Assembly: GCF_014170335.1 (NCBI RefSeq)
Contig: NZ_LZZS01000031.1
Span: forward strand, 111,079-175,078
Direction of reading: 5' to 3'
Length of the DNA: 64,000 bases
Source of the DNA: Achromobacter sp. UMC46
Lineage (GTDB): Bacteria; Pseudomonadota; Gammaproteobacteria; Burkholderiales; Burkholderiaceae_B
Below the pieces are notes generated by a model. That model had not been told where the DNA came from. It saw nothing but the letters and a program-made list of their open reading frames with translations, and ran no database searches. Below are positions 46,241 to 55,045 of this stretch, piece by piece (the stretch's first letter is position 1; the number at the start of each line of letters is the position of its first letter). The position numbers and the translations under genes are program-made.

Positions 46241-47431
46241 ATGACGACTTCCAATAAAAACGCCCCGATTTCGGCGCCCCGCCGGCGGCTGAACTGGAAC
46301 GACCCGGGCGTGCGCTCCGTGGTCTACCAGGTGCTAGCGCTGGCAGCGGTCGCCTGGGCCGTGTGGTTCCTGGTTTCGAACACGCTTCACAACCTGTCCG
46401 TGCGCAACATCGCCACGGGCTTCGGGTTCCTGAGCCGTGAAGCCGGGTTCGCGATCGGCGAAACGGCCATCGCCTACACCCCCGCAAACGATTACGGCCG
46501 GGCCATCCTGGTCGGCTTGCTCAACACGCTGCGCGTGGCCGTCATCGGCATCGTGCTGGCCACCATCCTCGGCACCCTGATCGGTATCGGCCGCCTGTCC
46601 AAGAACTGGCTGGTGGCGAAGATTACGTCGGTGTATGTCGAGGTGATGCGCAACGTGCCGCTCCTGCTGCAGTTGTTCTTCTGGTACGCGCTGATCACGG
46701 AAAACATGCCCGGTCCGCGCCAGGCGCACAACCCGTTGCCAGGCGTCTTCATCTCCAACCGCGGCCTGAAAGTGCCCGGGCTGGAAGGCAATTCGCTGGA
46801 CTGGATGCTGGCCGGGCTGGGACTGGCCATCGTCGCCATCATCTTCCTGGGCCACTACGGCAGGAAGCGCCATGAGGCCACCGGCCACATGTTCCCGCTG
46901 GGCCGCTGGGCCATCGGCCTGTTGATCGGTCTGCCGGTCATCGGCTGGCTCGTCAGTGGCGCGTCGCTGACGCTGGACATGCCGGAACTCAAGGGCTTCA
47001 ACTTCTCGGGCGGCCTGACGCTGTCGCCGGAATTCGCCGCGTTGCTGGCGGGTCTGGTGATCTACACGTCGGCGTTCATCGCCGAAGTGGTGCGTTCGGG
47101 CATCCAGGCCGTGAACAACGGCCAGTGGGAAGCCGCCGGTTCGCTAGGCCTGCGCCGCAAGCAGGTGCTGCGCCTGGTCATCCTGCCGCAGGCGCTGCGC
47201 GTGATCATCCCCCCGATGACCAGCCAGTACCTGAACCTGACGAAGAACAGCTCGCTGGCGGTCGCCATCGGCTATCCGGACATCGTGTCGGTGGTCAACA
47301 CCACGCTGAACCAGACGGGCCAGGCGATCGAGGGCATCCTCATCATCATGGGCGCGTACCTCACGGTCAGCCTGTCGATCTCGATATTCATGAACTGGTA
47401 CAACAAGCGCATCGCGCTGGTGGAGCGTTGA
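46241..47431 (+). CDS. aapQ: Amino acid ABC transporter permease
   Basis: A 396-residue inner-membrane permease with about eight hydrophobic segments. LLNTLRVAVIGIVLATILGTLIGIGRLSKN and the EAA loop GQWEAAGSLGLRRKQVLRLVILPQALRVIIPPM are characteristic. ATG 46241 (MTTSNKNAP) was chosen over an in-frame start at 46217. Works with AapM to form the channel. The stop is one base before the aapM ATG. Confidence 0.95.
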   Translation: MTTSNKNAPISAPRRRLNWNDPGVRSVVYQVLALAAVAWAVWFLVSNTLHNLSVRNIATGFGFLSREAGFAIGETAIAYTPANDYGRAILVGLLNTLRVAVIGIVLATILGTLIGIGRLSKNWLVAKITSVYVEVMRNVPLLLQLFFWYALITENMPGPRQAHNPLPGVFISNRGLKVPGLEGNSLDWMLAGLGLAIVAIIFLGHYGRKRHEATGHMFPLGRWAIGLLIGLPVIGWLVSGASLTLDMPELKGFNFSGGLTLSPEFAALLAGLVIYTSAFIAEVVRSGIQAVNNGQWEAAGSLGLRRKQVLRLVILPQALRVIIPPMTSQYLNLTKNSSLAVAIGYPDIVSVVNTTLNQTGQAIEGILIIMGAYLTVSLSISIFMNWYNKRIALVER

Positions 47432-47432
47432 G

Positions 47433-48533
47433 ATGAGCAGCACTACGCATACCCCCAGCGAAGGCCTGCCGCCGCCCAGCACGCATGTGGGCGCATGGCC
47501 GTGGGTCAAATCCCGCCTGTTCTCGTCGCCGCTGAACATCCTCATCACGGTACTGCTTGCGTGGTTCCTGCTGATGGCAGTGCCGGCGCTGGTCGAATGG
47601 GCGTTCATCAAAGCCAACTTCGACGCGACGAGCGCGCAGGAATGCCGGGCTTCCGGCGGCGCCTGCTGGGCGTTCATCATCGAGAAGCACCGGCTGATCC
47701 TGTTCGGCACCTATCCGTTCGACGAGCAATGGCGTCCGCTGATCGCCACCGTCATCCTGGTGGCGGTGATCGTCTGCAGCGGCATCCGCCGTTTCTGGAA
47801 CTGGAAGCTGGCCGTCATCTGGACCGTAGGCCTGACGGCCGTGGCGCTCCTGATGTGGGGCGGCGTGTTCGGCCTGACCTACGTGGAAAACGCGCGCTGG
47901 GGCGGCCTGCCCCTGACGCTGATCCTGTCCACGTTCGGCATCGCCTTCGCGTTCCCCATCGGCGTGCTGCTGGCCTTGGGCCGGCGCTCGAAGATGCCCG
48001 CCATCAAGGCGCTGTGCGTCGTGTATATCGAGCTGATCCGCGGCGTGCCGCTGATCAGCCTGCTGTTCATGTCGTCGGTGATGCTGCCGTTGTTCCTGCC
48101 GGAAGGCTTCTCGATCGACAAGCTCCTGCGCGCGCAGATCGCCATCATCATGTTCGCCGCGGCCTACATCGCGGAAACGGTGCGCGGCGGTTTGCAGGCC
48201 ATCCCGAAGGGGCAGTACGAAGGCGCGGATTCGCTGGGCCTGAACTACTGGCAGCAGATGCGCAAGATCATCCTGCCCCAGGCGCTGAAGATCGTGATCC
48301 CGCCGCTGGTCAGCATTTTCATCGCGCTGTTCAAGGACACGTCGCTGGTGGTGATCATCGGGATCTTCGACCTGACCTTGGCGGCCAAGGCGGCCTTGTC
48401 CGACGCGGCATGGCGCGGATTCGGCGTAGAGGCGTATCTCTTCATCTCGCTGATCTACTTCGTGTTCTGCTTTTCCATGTCCAAGTACAGTCAGGCGCTT
48501 GAAAAACGTCTTGCGACTGATCACAAACGCTAG
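47433..48533 (+). CDS. aapM: Amino acid ABC transporter permease
   Basis: A 366-residue permease with the EAA loop GQYEGADSLGLNYWQQMRKIILPQALKIVIPPLVSIF and a conserved region GGLPLTLILSTFGIAFAFPIGVLLALGRRS. Partner of AapQ in the general L-amino acid uptake system. The start directly follows aapQ. Confidence 0.95.
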   Translation: MSSTTHTPSEGLPPPSTHVGAWPWVKSRLFSSPLNILITVLLAWFLLMAVPALVEWAFIKANFDATSAQECRASGGACWAFIIEKHRLILFGTYPFDEQWRPLIATVILVAVIVCSGIRRFWNWKLAVIWTVGLTAVALLMWGGVFGLTYVENARWGGLPLTLILSTFGIAFAFPIGVLLALGRRSKMPAIKALCVVYIELIRGVPLISLLFMSSVMLPLFLPEGFSIDKLLRAQIAIIMFAAAYIAETVRGGLQAIPKGQYEGADSLGLNYWQQMRKIILPQALKIVIPPLVSIFIALFKDTSLVVIIGIFDLTLAAKAALSDAAWRGFGVEAYLFISLIYFVFCFSMSKYSQALEKRLATDHKR

Positions 48534-48593
48534 CCAATGCCGCGCGTCCGCCGCAAGGCGGGCGCGCACAGCGATATTTACGGGAGTACAGGC

Positions 48594-49334
48594 ATGTCGG
48601 ATGCCATTATTCGTTTGCAGGACGTGAACAAGTGGTATGGCCAGTTCCACGTGTTGCGCAACATCAACCTGGACGTGGCGCAAGGCGAGCGCATCGTGGT
48701 GTGCGGCCCTTCGGGGTCGGGCAAGTCCACGATGATCCGCTGCATCAACCGTCTGGAAGAGCACCAGAAAGGCCACATCATCGTGGACGGCACGGAGCTC
48801 ACCAACGACCTGAAGCACATCGAGACGATCCGCAAGGACGTCGGCATGGTGTTCCAGCACTTCAACCTGTTCCCACATCTGACGGTGCTCGAGAACCTGA
48901 CGCTGGGCCCCATGTGGGTGCTGAAGAAGCCGCGCGCGGAAGCCGAGGCGACGGCGATGAAGTACCTGGAGCGCGTGCGCATTCCGGAACAGGCCAAGAA
49001 ATTTCCGGGCCAGTTGTCCGGCGGCCAGCAGCAGCGCGTGGCGATCGCGCGTTCGCTGTGCATGAGCCCCAAGATCATGCTGTTCGATGAGCCGACGTCC
49101 GCGCTGGACCCGGAAATGGTCAAGGAAGTGCTGGACGTGATGGTCAGCCTGGCCCAGGAAAGCGGCATGACGATGATTTGCGTGACCCACGAAATGGGTT
49201 TCGCGCGCAAAGTCGCCAACCGCGTGATCTTCATGGACCGCGGCGAGATCATCGAGCAGAACAGCCCGGACGAGTTCTTCGACAACCCGCAGAACGAACG
49301 GACCAAGCTGTTCCTGAGCCAGATCCTGCACTGA
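48594..49334 (+). CDS. aapP: Amino acid ABC transporter ATP-binding protein
   Basis: A 246-residue polar amino acid ATPase: Walker [10 protein letters not shown], signature [15 protein letters not shown], Walker [17 protein letters not shown]-loop [13 protein letters not shown] 48594 has GGGAG at the right distance; the frame opens at 48537. Last gene of aapJQMP, followed by a good terminator. Confidence 0.96.
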   Translation: MSDAIIRLQDVNKWYGQFHVLRNINLDVAQGERIVVCGPSGSGKSTMIRCINRLEEHQKGHIIVDGTELTNDLKHIETIRKDVGMVFQHFNLFPHLTVLENLTLGPMWVLKKPRAEAEATAMKYLERVRIPEQAKKFPGQLSGGQQQRVAIARSLCMSPKIMLFDEPTSALDPEMVKEVLDVMVSLAQESGMTMICVTHEMGFARKVANRVIFMDRGEIIEQNSPDEFFDNPQNERTKLFLSQILH

Positions 49335-49357
49335 TCCCGGGAACGGGTCGATTCAAG

Positions 49358-49400
49358 CACCCCAAGCGTTGGATGCAGATCCGGCGCTTGGGGTGTTTTT
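49358..49400 (+). terminator. Rho-independent terminator of the aap operon
   Basis: CACCCCAAGCG (49358-49368) pairs with CGCTTGGGGTG (49385-49395), an 11-bp perfect stem with a 16-base loop, followed by five T. Confidence 0.88.
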
Positions 49401-49542
49401 CATGCAGGGGCCGGCGCCGCAGGGGTGAATCAGGCGGAATCGCGTGAAATCCGGCTGAATATCAGGCGTATCCCTTTGTTACGCCTGTCCGCTCCCTGCG
49501 GTATGCTACTGACCGCTATTGATCCGGAGTGAGGAGAACAAC

Positions 49543-50562
49543 ATGATGACGAAAACCCCCCGTAGCGCCATGCGCCGCACCTTGCTGCAGGGCGCCGTGG
49601 CGCTGGCTGCGACCTTGCCGTTCGGCGCGCCCGCGCTGGCGCAGGCTACTGATTTCCCGACGAAGCCGATCCGCTTCGTCGTGCCTTACCCGCCCGGCGG
49701 CCCGCTGGACACCATGGCCCGCATGCTGGCCGAGAAGGTGCGCGGTTCGCTCGGCCAGGCCGTGATCGTGGAAAACCGGTCGGGTGCCGGCGGCAATATC
49801 GGCGCCGACCTGGTGGCCAAGGCTCCGGCCGACGGCTACACGCTGGTGATGGGCGCGGTGGCCACGCACGCGATCAATCCCTGGCTGTTCGCCAATCTGC
49901 CGTATGACCCGGTGAAGGATTTCGCCCCGGTCACGATCGTGGCGTCGGTGCCGAACGTGCTGGTGATGAACGTGGAGTTCGCCGAGCGCAACAAGATCAA
50001 GACGCTGGCCGACCTGATCGAGTACGCGAAGAAGAACCCGGGCAAGCTGAACTACGGTTCGGGCGGCAACGGCAGCGCGGGCCATTTGTCGGGCGAGCTG
50101 CTGAAGGCGCGCGCGGGCATCAATGTCGAACACATTCCCTACCAGGGCGCGGCGCCGGCGCAGTTGGCGCTGTTGTCGGGCCAGTCGGATTTCATGTTCG
50201 ACAATCTGGCGGCGTCCGCGCCGTTGATCAAGGACGGCAAGGTGCGCGCGCTGGCCGTGACCACGGCGAAGCGCTCGTCGCTGCTGGCGGATGTGCCGAC
50301 GGTCGAAGAGTCGGGGATCAAGGGGTTCGACCTTGGAACCTGGTTCGGGGTGTTCACCACCGGCGGCACGCCGGCGCCTGTCGTGGCGAAGCTGAACAAG
50401 GCGTATTCGGAAGCGATGCAGCAGCCGGATGTGAAGCAGCGTCTCTTGACCATGGGGTCGGAGGCGGCGCCGATGACGTCTGAGGCGTTTGCTGAGTTTG
50501 TGAAGGGCGAGAAGGCGAAGTATCAGGAGATCGTTAAGATTTCTGGTGCTAGTTTGAATTGA
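49543..50562 (+). CDS. Tripartite tricarboxylate transporter substrate-binding protein (Bug family)
   Basis: A 339-residue periplasmic receptor. A twin-Arg-like RRTLLQGAVALAATLPFGAPALAQ signal is followed by the Bug hallmarks: TKPIRFVVPYPPGGPLDTMARMLAEKV, VENRSGAGGNIGADLVAKAPADGYTL and YGSGGNGSAGHLSGELLKARAGINVEHIPYQGAAPAQLALLSGQ. ATG 49543 has GAGGAG upstream. Bug proteins bind small carboxylates; the membrane partners TctA/TctB are not nearby, as is common for orphan bug genes in Bordetella and Achromobacter. The IS256-family element inserted 47 bp after its stop. Confidence 0.94.
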   Translation: MMTKTPRSAMRRTLLQGAVALAATLPFGAPALAQATDFPTKPIRFVVPYPPGGPLDTMARMLAEKVRGSLGQAVIVENRSGAGGNIGADLVAKAPADGYTLVMGAVATHAINPWLFANLPYDPVKDFAPVTIVASVPNVLVMNVEFAERNKIKTLADLIEYAKKNPGKLNYGSGGNGSAGHLSGELLKARAGINVEHIPYQGAAPAQLALLSGQSDFMFDNLAASAPLIKDGKVRALAVTTAKRSSLLADVPTVEESGIKGFDLGTWFGVFTTGGTPAPVVAKLNKAYSEAMQQPDVKQRLLTMGSEAAPMTSEAFAEFVKGEKAKYQEIVKISGASLN

Positions 50563-50608
50563 TTTTGTTTGATTGATGTACGGCGGGTCGGGTTCTTGAG
50601 ACGCCCGT

Positions 50609-50616
50609 CGCGCCGG
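50609..50616. repeat. Left target-site duplication of the IS element
   Basis: CGCGCCGG here equals CGCGCCGG at 51987-51994, immediately outside the two ends of the insertion sequence. Eight bases is the normal duplication length for IS256-family elements. Confidence 0.85.
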
Positions 50617-51986
50617 GAGCCTGTCCGTATTTTTGTGGGCGAGGCGTTTTAAAAGTTGTTATCCCCGCGCCGCAGTAAACCGTTCGCCGAACAGGATAGC
50701 AAACTGGTTCATGGCGACTTTCCAGTCGAAGGTCGCCCTCACGGACTTGGCCAGCACGTTGCGTAGCGCCAGCCATAGGAGCTTGATGGCGGCCTCATCA
50801 GTGGGGAAGTGACCGCGCGTCTTGATGATCTTGCGCAATTGCATGTTCAAGCTCTCGATGGCGTTGGTCGTATAGATCACGCGCCTGATGTCCGGCGGGA
50901 AGACGAAGAAGGGCGTGACGTTCTCCCAGGCCCGCTGCCAGGCCGCAACGATTGTTGGGTACTTGGTCCCCCAGGGCCCATCGGCGAACCCCTGCAGCGC
51001 CTGCTCGGCCGCTTGTGCGCTGGCGGCCGCGTAGATCGGGCGTAGCGCGGCAGCGACGGCCTTGCGATCCTTCCATCCCGCGTAATCCAGGCTGTTGCGG
51101 ATCAGGTGCACGATGCAGGTCTGTACCGTCGTGCGCGGGAAGGCCGTGCCGATGGCGTCAGCCAGGCCCTTCAGGCCGTCGACCACGGCGATCAGGATGT
51201 CCTGGCACCCTCGGGTCTTGAGTTCATTGAAGACCTTGAGCCAGAACTTGGCCCCCTCGGTCTGCTCGACCCACAGGCCCAGCACGTCGCGCTGGCCATC
51301 GGCCTGCACGCCCAGCGCCAGGTACACCGCCTTGTTGCTGACCCCGCCGTCGTCGCGGATCTTGACCCGCAGCGCGTCGAAGAACACCACCGGGTACATC
51401 GCTTCCAGCGGCCGGTTCTGCCAGGCAATCGTCTCGGCCATGACCTCGTCGGTGACCGAGCTGATGAAGTCCGGCGATACCTCGGTGCCATAGCTCTCGG
51501 CCAAGAACGCCTGGATCTCGCGCACGCTCATGCCCCGGGCGTACATGGAGATGATCCGGTCATCGAAACCGGTGAAGCGCCGCTCATGCTTGGGGATCAG
51601 GATCGGGGCGAAGGAGCCGTCCCGGTCGCGGGGAAGCTCCACGCGCACCGGGCCATGCTCGGTCAGCACCGTCTTGCCGCTGGCGCCGTTGCGCTCGTTG
51701 GCCTGGCCTTCGGGCTTGTCTTGGCCTGGCCGATATCCCAGATGCAGGTTCATCTCCGCGGCCATCGTCCGCTCGATTACCGCTTTCTGGAACGACAGGA
51801 ACAGGTCTTGAACCTCGCTGGGCGTCATCGGTCCCTTGACCAGATGGTCCAGTAACTCGGCCGGCACTTCAGGCAGCGGCCCACGGGCCGCCGCCTGCGC
51901 GGCTGCTGTGCGTCTCTTCTTCATCGGCATATCCATGATCTTTATTCCTCATGATATGCCCCGCACACAAAATCCCGGATAGGCCC
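50617..51986. mobile_element. Complete IS256-family insertion sequence, 1370 bp
   Basis: The ends are imperfect terminal inverted repeats: left GAGCCTGTCCG... TTTTGTGGGCGAGGC and right (complement) GGGCCTATCCG... TTTTGTGTGCGGGGC, with most of about 28 positions matching. One transposase gene fills the interior on the minus strand. The element is bounded by an exact 8-bp duplication and the transposase frame is intact, so the insertion is recent or still mobile. Confidence 0.9.
50659..51936 (-). CDS. IS256 family transposase
   Basis: A 425-residue DDE transposase. The three acidic residues are recognised in VVFFDALRVKIRDDG, IAVVDGLKGLADA and YTTNAIESLNMQLRK. An N-terminal DNA-binding part with NLHLGYRPGQDKPEGQANERNG and CIVHLIRNSLDY in the middle are typical of the family (Mutator-like group). 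Full length and uninterrupted. The plus-strand frame inside (51106-51855) is a shadow. Confidence 0.96.
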   Translation of the reverse strand: MDMPMKKRRTAAAQAAARGPLPEVPAELLDHLVKGPMTPSEVQDLFLSFQKAVIERTMAAEMNLHLGYRPGQDKPEGQANERNGASGKTVLTEHGPVRVELPRDRDGSFAPILIPKHERRFTGFDDRIISMYARGMSVREIQAFLAESYGTEVSPDFISSVTDEVMAETIAWQNRPLEAMYPVVFFDALRVKIRDDGGVSNKAVYLALGVQADGQRDVLGLWVEQTEGAKFWLKVFNELKTRGCQDILIAVVDGLKGLADAIGTAFPRTTVQTCIVHLIRNSLDYAGWKDRKAVAAALRPIYAAASAQAAEQALQGFADGPWGTKYPTIVAAWQRAWENVTPFFVFPPDIRRVIYTTNAIESLNMQLRKIIKTRGHFPTDEAAIKLLWLALRNVLAKSVRATFDWKVAMNQFAILFGERFTAARG

Positions 51987-51994
51987 CGCGCCGG
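51987..51994. repeat. Right target-site duplication of the IS element
   Basis: CGCGCCGG, identical to the left copy at 50609-50616. Confidence 0.85.
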
Positions 51995-52024
51995 TGGCCC
52001 GGGGTGCTCGGGTCAACGATTGCG

Positions 52025-52082
52025 GTCCGGAGCCTTCGCTCCGGACTTCCCCTGCGTCATCTTCGTCGTCGCCTTCGGCGAC
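52025..52082. repeat. Pair of short perfect hairpins next to the IS element
   Basis: GTCCGGAGC-CTTC-GCTCCGGAC (52025-52046) and GTCGCC-TTC-GGCGAC (52068-52082) are perfect stem-loops in the non-coding stretch between the IS element and the glyoxalase-like gene. The composition resembles a dispersed extragenic element in which the IS256-family element may have landed. Confidence 0.5.
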
Positions 52083-52242
52083 TCCTTCAGATTCCCTTGG
52101 GCTTATCGACGCCCCTCGCACCCCGGGCGCGTCCGGGTGGTCACTCGTATGGGATCGCATGCCGCGCGCAACCCATCGTCTCTTGCGAATTCGTTGGCCG
52201 GATTATGCTGTGATACTCACGCATTCCCTCCGGGCTACCGTC

Positions 52243-52605
52243 ATGCAATTTTCCGCCGCCATCCCCATTCTGCGCATCTTCTCGGTCGAGAAGGCGCGCG
52301 AGTTCTATCTGGATTATTTGGGATTTTCCTGGGACTGGGAGCATCGCTTCGAGGCGGGCTTCCCGCTGTATGCGCAGGTGCATCGCGGCGACCTGATCCT
52401 GCATTTGAGCGAACACCACGGCGACGCCACGCCGGGGTCGGCGGTGTTTGTGCGGATGCAGGGGGTGGACGCCTATCACGCCGAGCTGACCGCGACGCAG
52501 TACGGCTATATGCGGCCGGGTGTGGAAGAGGCGCCTTGGGGGCGGGTGCTGGCGGTCACCGATCCGTTCGGCAACCGCCTGAGCTTTTGCGAAAGCCAGG
52601 ACTAG
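52243..52605 (+). CDS. Glyoxalase superfamily protein (bleomycin-resistance-like)
   Basis: A 120-residue single-domain VOC protein. MQFSAAIPILRIFSVEKAREFYLDYLGFSWDWEHRFEAGFPLYAQV, LHLSEHHGDATPGS and PWGRVLAVTDPFGNRLSFCES match the bleomycin-resistance/glyoxalase group. Proteins of this group bind or sequester glycopeptide drugs, or have no known activity; resistance should not be assumed. The open frame runs back to 51994 across non-coding DNA; ATG 52243 is the family start. Convergent with the ABC binding protein (6-bp gap). Confidence 0.88.
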   Translation: MQFSAAIPILRIFSVEKAREFYLDYLGFSWDWEHRFEAGFPLYAQVHRGDLILHLSEHHGDATPGSAVFVRMQGVDAYHAELTATQYGYMRPGVEEAPWGRVLAVTDPFGNRLSFCESQD

Positions 52606-52611
52606 GCGGCT

Positions 52612-53787
52612 CTACATCTTGCAATCCGCCGCGTGCACGTCGGTGTGGTCGCGGGCCAGGACTTTCAGGTTCTTGTAGACGAGCTTGCCGTCCGGGCCGG
52701 CTTCGATGTGCAGCAGGTACCAGTCCTGGATCGGGTGCTGGTTGGGGCCGAACTTGAATTTGCCGCGCACGGTGGGGAAGTCGGCTTTCCGTAACGCGTT
52801 GCGGAAGTCGTCGGGGCGGCCGGTGACGTCGCCGTTGACGGCTTTGAGCGCCGAGGCGATCAGGTTTGCGGTGTCGTAGGCCTGCGCGGCGTAGGCGGTG
52901 GGCGGGCGCTTATAGGCCTTGGTGAAGGCGTCGACGAAGTGTTTGTTCTGCGCGTTGTCCAGGTCGGCGCTCCACAGTGAGCTCAGATAGAAGCCCTTGC
53001 TTGCCGTGCCGGTGGCGGCCAGCATGCGGTCGTCCATCGAGTAGATCGGCGTGATCATCCGGATCTTGTCGGACAGCCCCGAGTTGGCGAACTGCTTGGT
53101 CAGGTTGATGCCCGCGCCGCCCGGGTGGAACTGGAAGATGGCGTCGGGGTTCAGCGAGCGGATGCGGGCAAGCTCCACCGAGAAGTCGGCCTGTTCCAGC
53201 TTGGTGTAGATCTCTTCGGCGATCTCGCCCTTGTAGGCGCGCTTGAATCCGGCGACGGCGTCGCGGCCGGCCTGGTAGTTGGGGGCCATGACGACCACGC
53301 GCTTGGCGCCCAGCTCGTTGGCCGCGATGCCGGCCGTGTCGGCGTAGGAGTCGTTCTGGAAGGCGACGGCGAAGTAATTCGGGTTGCAAGCCTTGCCGGC
53401 GTAGTTGGAGGGGCCGGCATTCAGGCTGACGTAGAAGCCGCCGGCGTTCAGCACCGTGGGGCCGACGGCCGCCATCACGTTCGAAAAGTTGACGCCCGTG
53501 AAGAGCCGCACGCCGTCCTGCACCATCTTGTCGGCGATCTGCTTGGCGTTGGCGGGCTTGAGGGCGTCGTCTTCGACGCGCACGTTGACGGGCACGCCGC
53601 CCAGCTTGCCGCCGCCTTCCTTCACGGCCAGCATGAAGGCGTCGCGCTCGTCCTCGCCGATGTAGCCGGCGGGGGTGGAAAGCGTGCCGATGAAGCCGAT
53701 GTCGACCGGCTTTTGCTGCGCGTGGGCCGCGGATGCCGCCAACGCCAGCAGGATGGCGGCAGTGCCGCCGATAGCGCTCTTCTTCAT
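52612..53787 (-). CDS. ABC transporter substrate-binding protein, branched-chain type
   Basis: A 391-residue periplasmic protein. Signal peptide MKKSAIGGTAAILLALAASAAHA, then QQKPVDIGFIGTLSTPAGYIGEDERDAFMLAVKEGGG, of the LivJ fold. No permease or ATPase gene lies near. It follows the 3-hydroxybenzoate hydroxylase gene by 24 bases on the same strand, so it probably belongs to the aromatic operon and binds an aromatic acid or related compound. Last gene of that operon. Confidence 0.9.
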   Translation of the reverse strand: MKKSAIGGTAAILLALAASAAHAQQKPVDIGFIGTLSTPAGYIGEDERDAFMLAVKEGGGKLGGVPVNVRVEDDALKPANAKQIADKMVQDGVRLFTGVNFSNVMAAVGPTVLNAGGFYVSLNAGPSNYAGKACNPNYFAVAFQNDSYADTAGIAANELGAKRVVVMAPNYQAGRDAVAGFKRAYKGEIAEEIYTKLEQADFSVELARIRSLNPDAIFQFHPGGAGINLTKQFANSGLSDKIRMITPIYSMDDRMLAATGTASKGFYLSSLWSADLDNAQNKHFVDAFTKAYKRPPTAYAAQAYDTANLIASALKAVNGDVTGRPDDFRNALRKADFPTVRGKFKFGPNQHPIQDWYLLHIEAGPDGKLVYKNLKVLARDHTDVHAADCKM

Positions 53788-53811
53788 GTGTTGTCTCCTC
53801 TTGTGCTTTTG

Positions 53812-55026
53812 TTATGCCGCCGCGAGGCAGGTCGCAACCTTCCAACCGTATAGCCACTGCAACGCGTCATAGAACTGGGACTGGCTGCGGCCGGTCCACA
53901 GCATGTTGCGCACGGTGCGTTCCACGCCCCGCGCGTGATAGAGCCTGCCCATCTCCCGGGTGGACCAGACCACGCGCGCGCTACGCGGGATGCGGACCGA
54001 TTCGTACAGGCGGAAGGCGGCCTCCAGGTCGTGCCCGCACTGCCGCACGGCCTCGCCCAGCGTCACCGCGTCTTCCAGCGCCATGCAGGCGCCCTGGGCC
54101 ATGTATTGCGTCATGGGATGCGCGGCGTCGCCCAGCAGGGTCACGCGGCCCTGGCCCCAGTGTTCGACGGGTTCGCGGTCGGCGGTGGCCCAGCGCTTCC
54201 AGGATGTGGGGCGGTCCAGCATCTGGTGCGGGCGCGGGTGGATGCCCTGGAAGTACGACAGCACTTCTTCCTTGCTGCCTTCGCGCACGCCCCATTCCTC
54301 TTGCTCGCGGCTGTGGAAGGTGACGACCAGGTTGTACTGCTGGCCGCCGCGCAAGGGGTAGTGCACCAGATGGCAATGCGGGCCGGCCCACAGCACGGGC
54401 GCGTTGATGCGCAGTTCGTCGGGCATGTTGTCGCGCTCGACCACCGCGCGGTAGACGACGTGGCCGGTCACGCGTACCGGGTCGCCCAGCGTGCGCTCGC
54501 GGATTACGGATTTCACGCCGTCCGCGCCTACGACTGCGTCGGCGCGGTAGTGGTTGCCGTCCGTATCCACGACGTCGACGCCGTTGCCGTCTTGCGACAT
54601 GCCGGCGATCTGGGTGGACGTGCGGAAGCGGATCAGCGGGTTCTGCTGCACGGCTTCCAGGATGGACAGGTGGATGTCGGCGCGATGGATCACGGCGTAC
54701 GGGCCGCCGAAACGCGCGCGGAACGCGTCGCCCGTGTCGATGCGCACGACCTCCTGGGCGTCGACCGCATCCATCATGATGATGTGGTCGGTGAAGACCG
54801 CGCGCGTGCGCGCCGTCTGGCCTACGCCCAAGGCGTCCAGTGCGGCAAAGGCATTCGGCCCCAGCTGGATGCCGGCGCCGATTTCGCCGATGTGCGCGGC
54901 CTGCTCCAGCAATTGCACCGCGATGCCTTGCCGGGTCAGCGCCAGCGCGGCGGCCAGGCCGCCGATGCCGCCGCCCACCACGATAACGGACGGGGTTGCG
55001 CGCGTGGCTGTCGAGGAGAGGTTCAT
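53812..55026 (-). CDS. 3-hydroxybenzoate 6-hydroxylase (FAD-dependent monooxygenase)
   Basis: A 404-residue class A flavoprotein hydroxylase. FAD motif VVGGGIGGLAAALALTRQG, GADGVKS (DG motif), and GDAAHPMTQYMAQGACMALEDAVTL. RVTGHVVYRAVVERDNMP, WAGPHCHLVHYPLRGGQQYNLVVTFH and GRSQSQFYDALQWLYGW resemble known 3-hydroxybenzoate 6-monooxygenases. It should convert 3-hydroxybenzoate to gentisate with NADH and oxygen. Genes for gentisate cleavage in the same operon support this. ATG 55026 was chosen by homology; the frame opens at 55104. Confidence 0.88.
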   Translation of the reverse strand: MNLSSTATRATPSVIVVGGGIGGLAAALALTRQGIAVQLLEQAAHIGEIGAGIQLGPNAFAALDALGVGQTARTRAVFTDHIIMMDAVDAQEVVRIDTGDAFRARFGGPYAVIHRADIHLSILEAVQQNPLIRFRTSTQIAGMSQDGNGVDVVDTDGNHYRADAVVGADGVKSVIRERTLGDPVRVTGHVVYRAVVERDNMPDELRINAPVLWAGPHCHLVHYPLRGGQQYNLVVTFHSREQEEWGVREGSKEEVLSYFQGIHPRPHQMLDRPTSWKRWATADREPVEHWGQGRVTLLGDAAHPMTQYMAQGACMALEDAVTLGEAVRQCGHDLEAAFRLYESVRIPRSARVVWSTREMGRLYHARGVERTVRNMLWTGRSQSQFYDALQWLYGWKVATCLAAA

Positions 55027-55045
55027 CGTTGTTGTCCCGGTTCCG

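Noticed and set aside
51106..51855. 249-codon plus-strand frame within the transposase gene
   Set aside because: Antisense shadow of an intact DDE transposase.
52243..52605. Call as a bleomycin resistance gene
   Set aside because: The fold is shared with many non-resistance proteins. Sequence alone does not support a drug-resistance claim.
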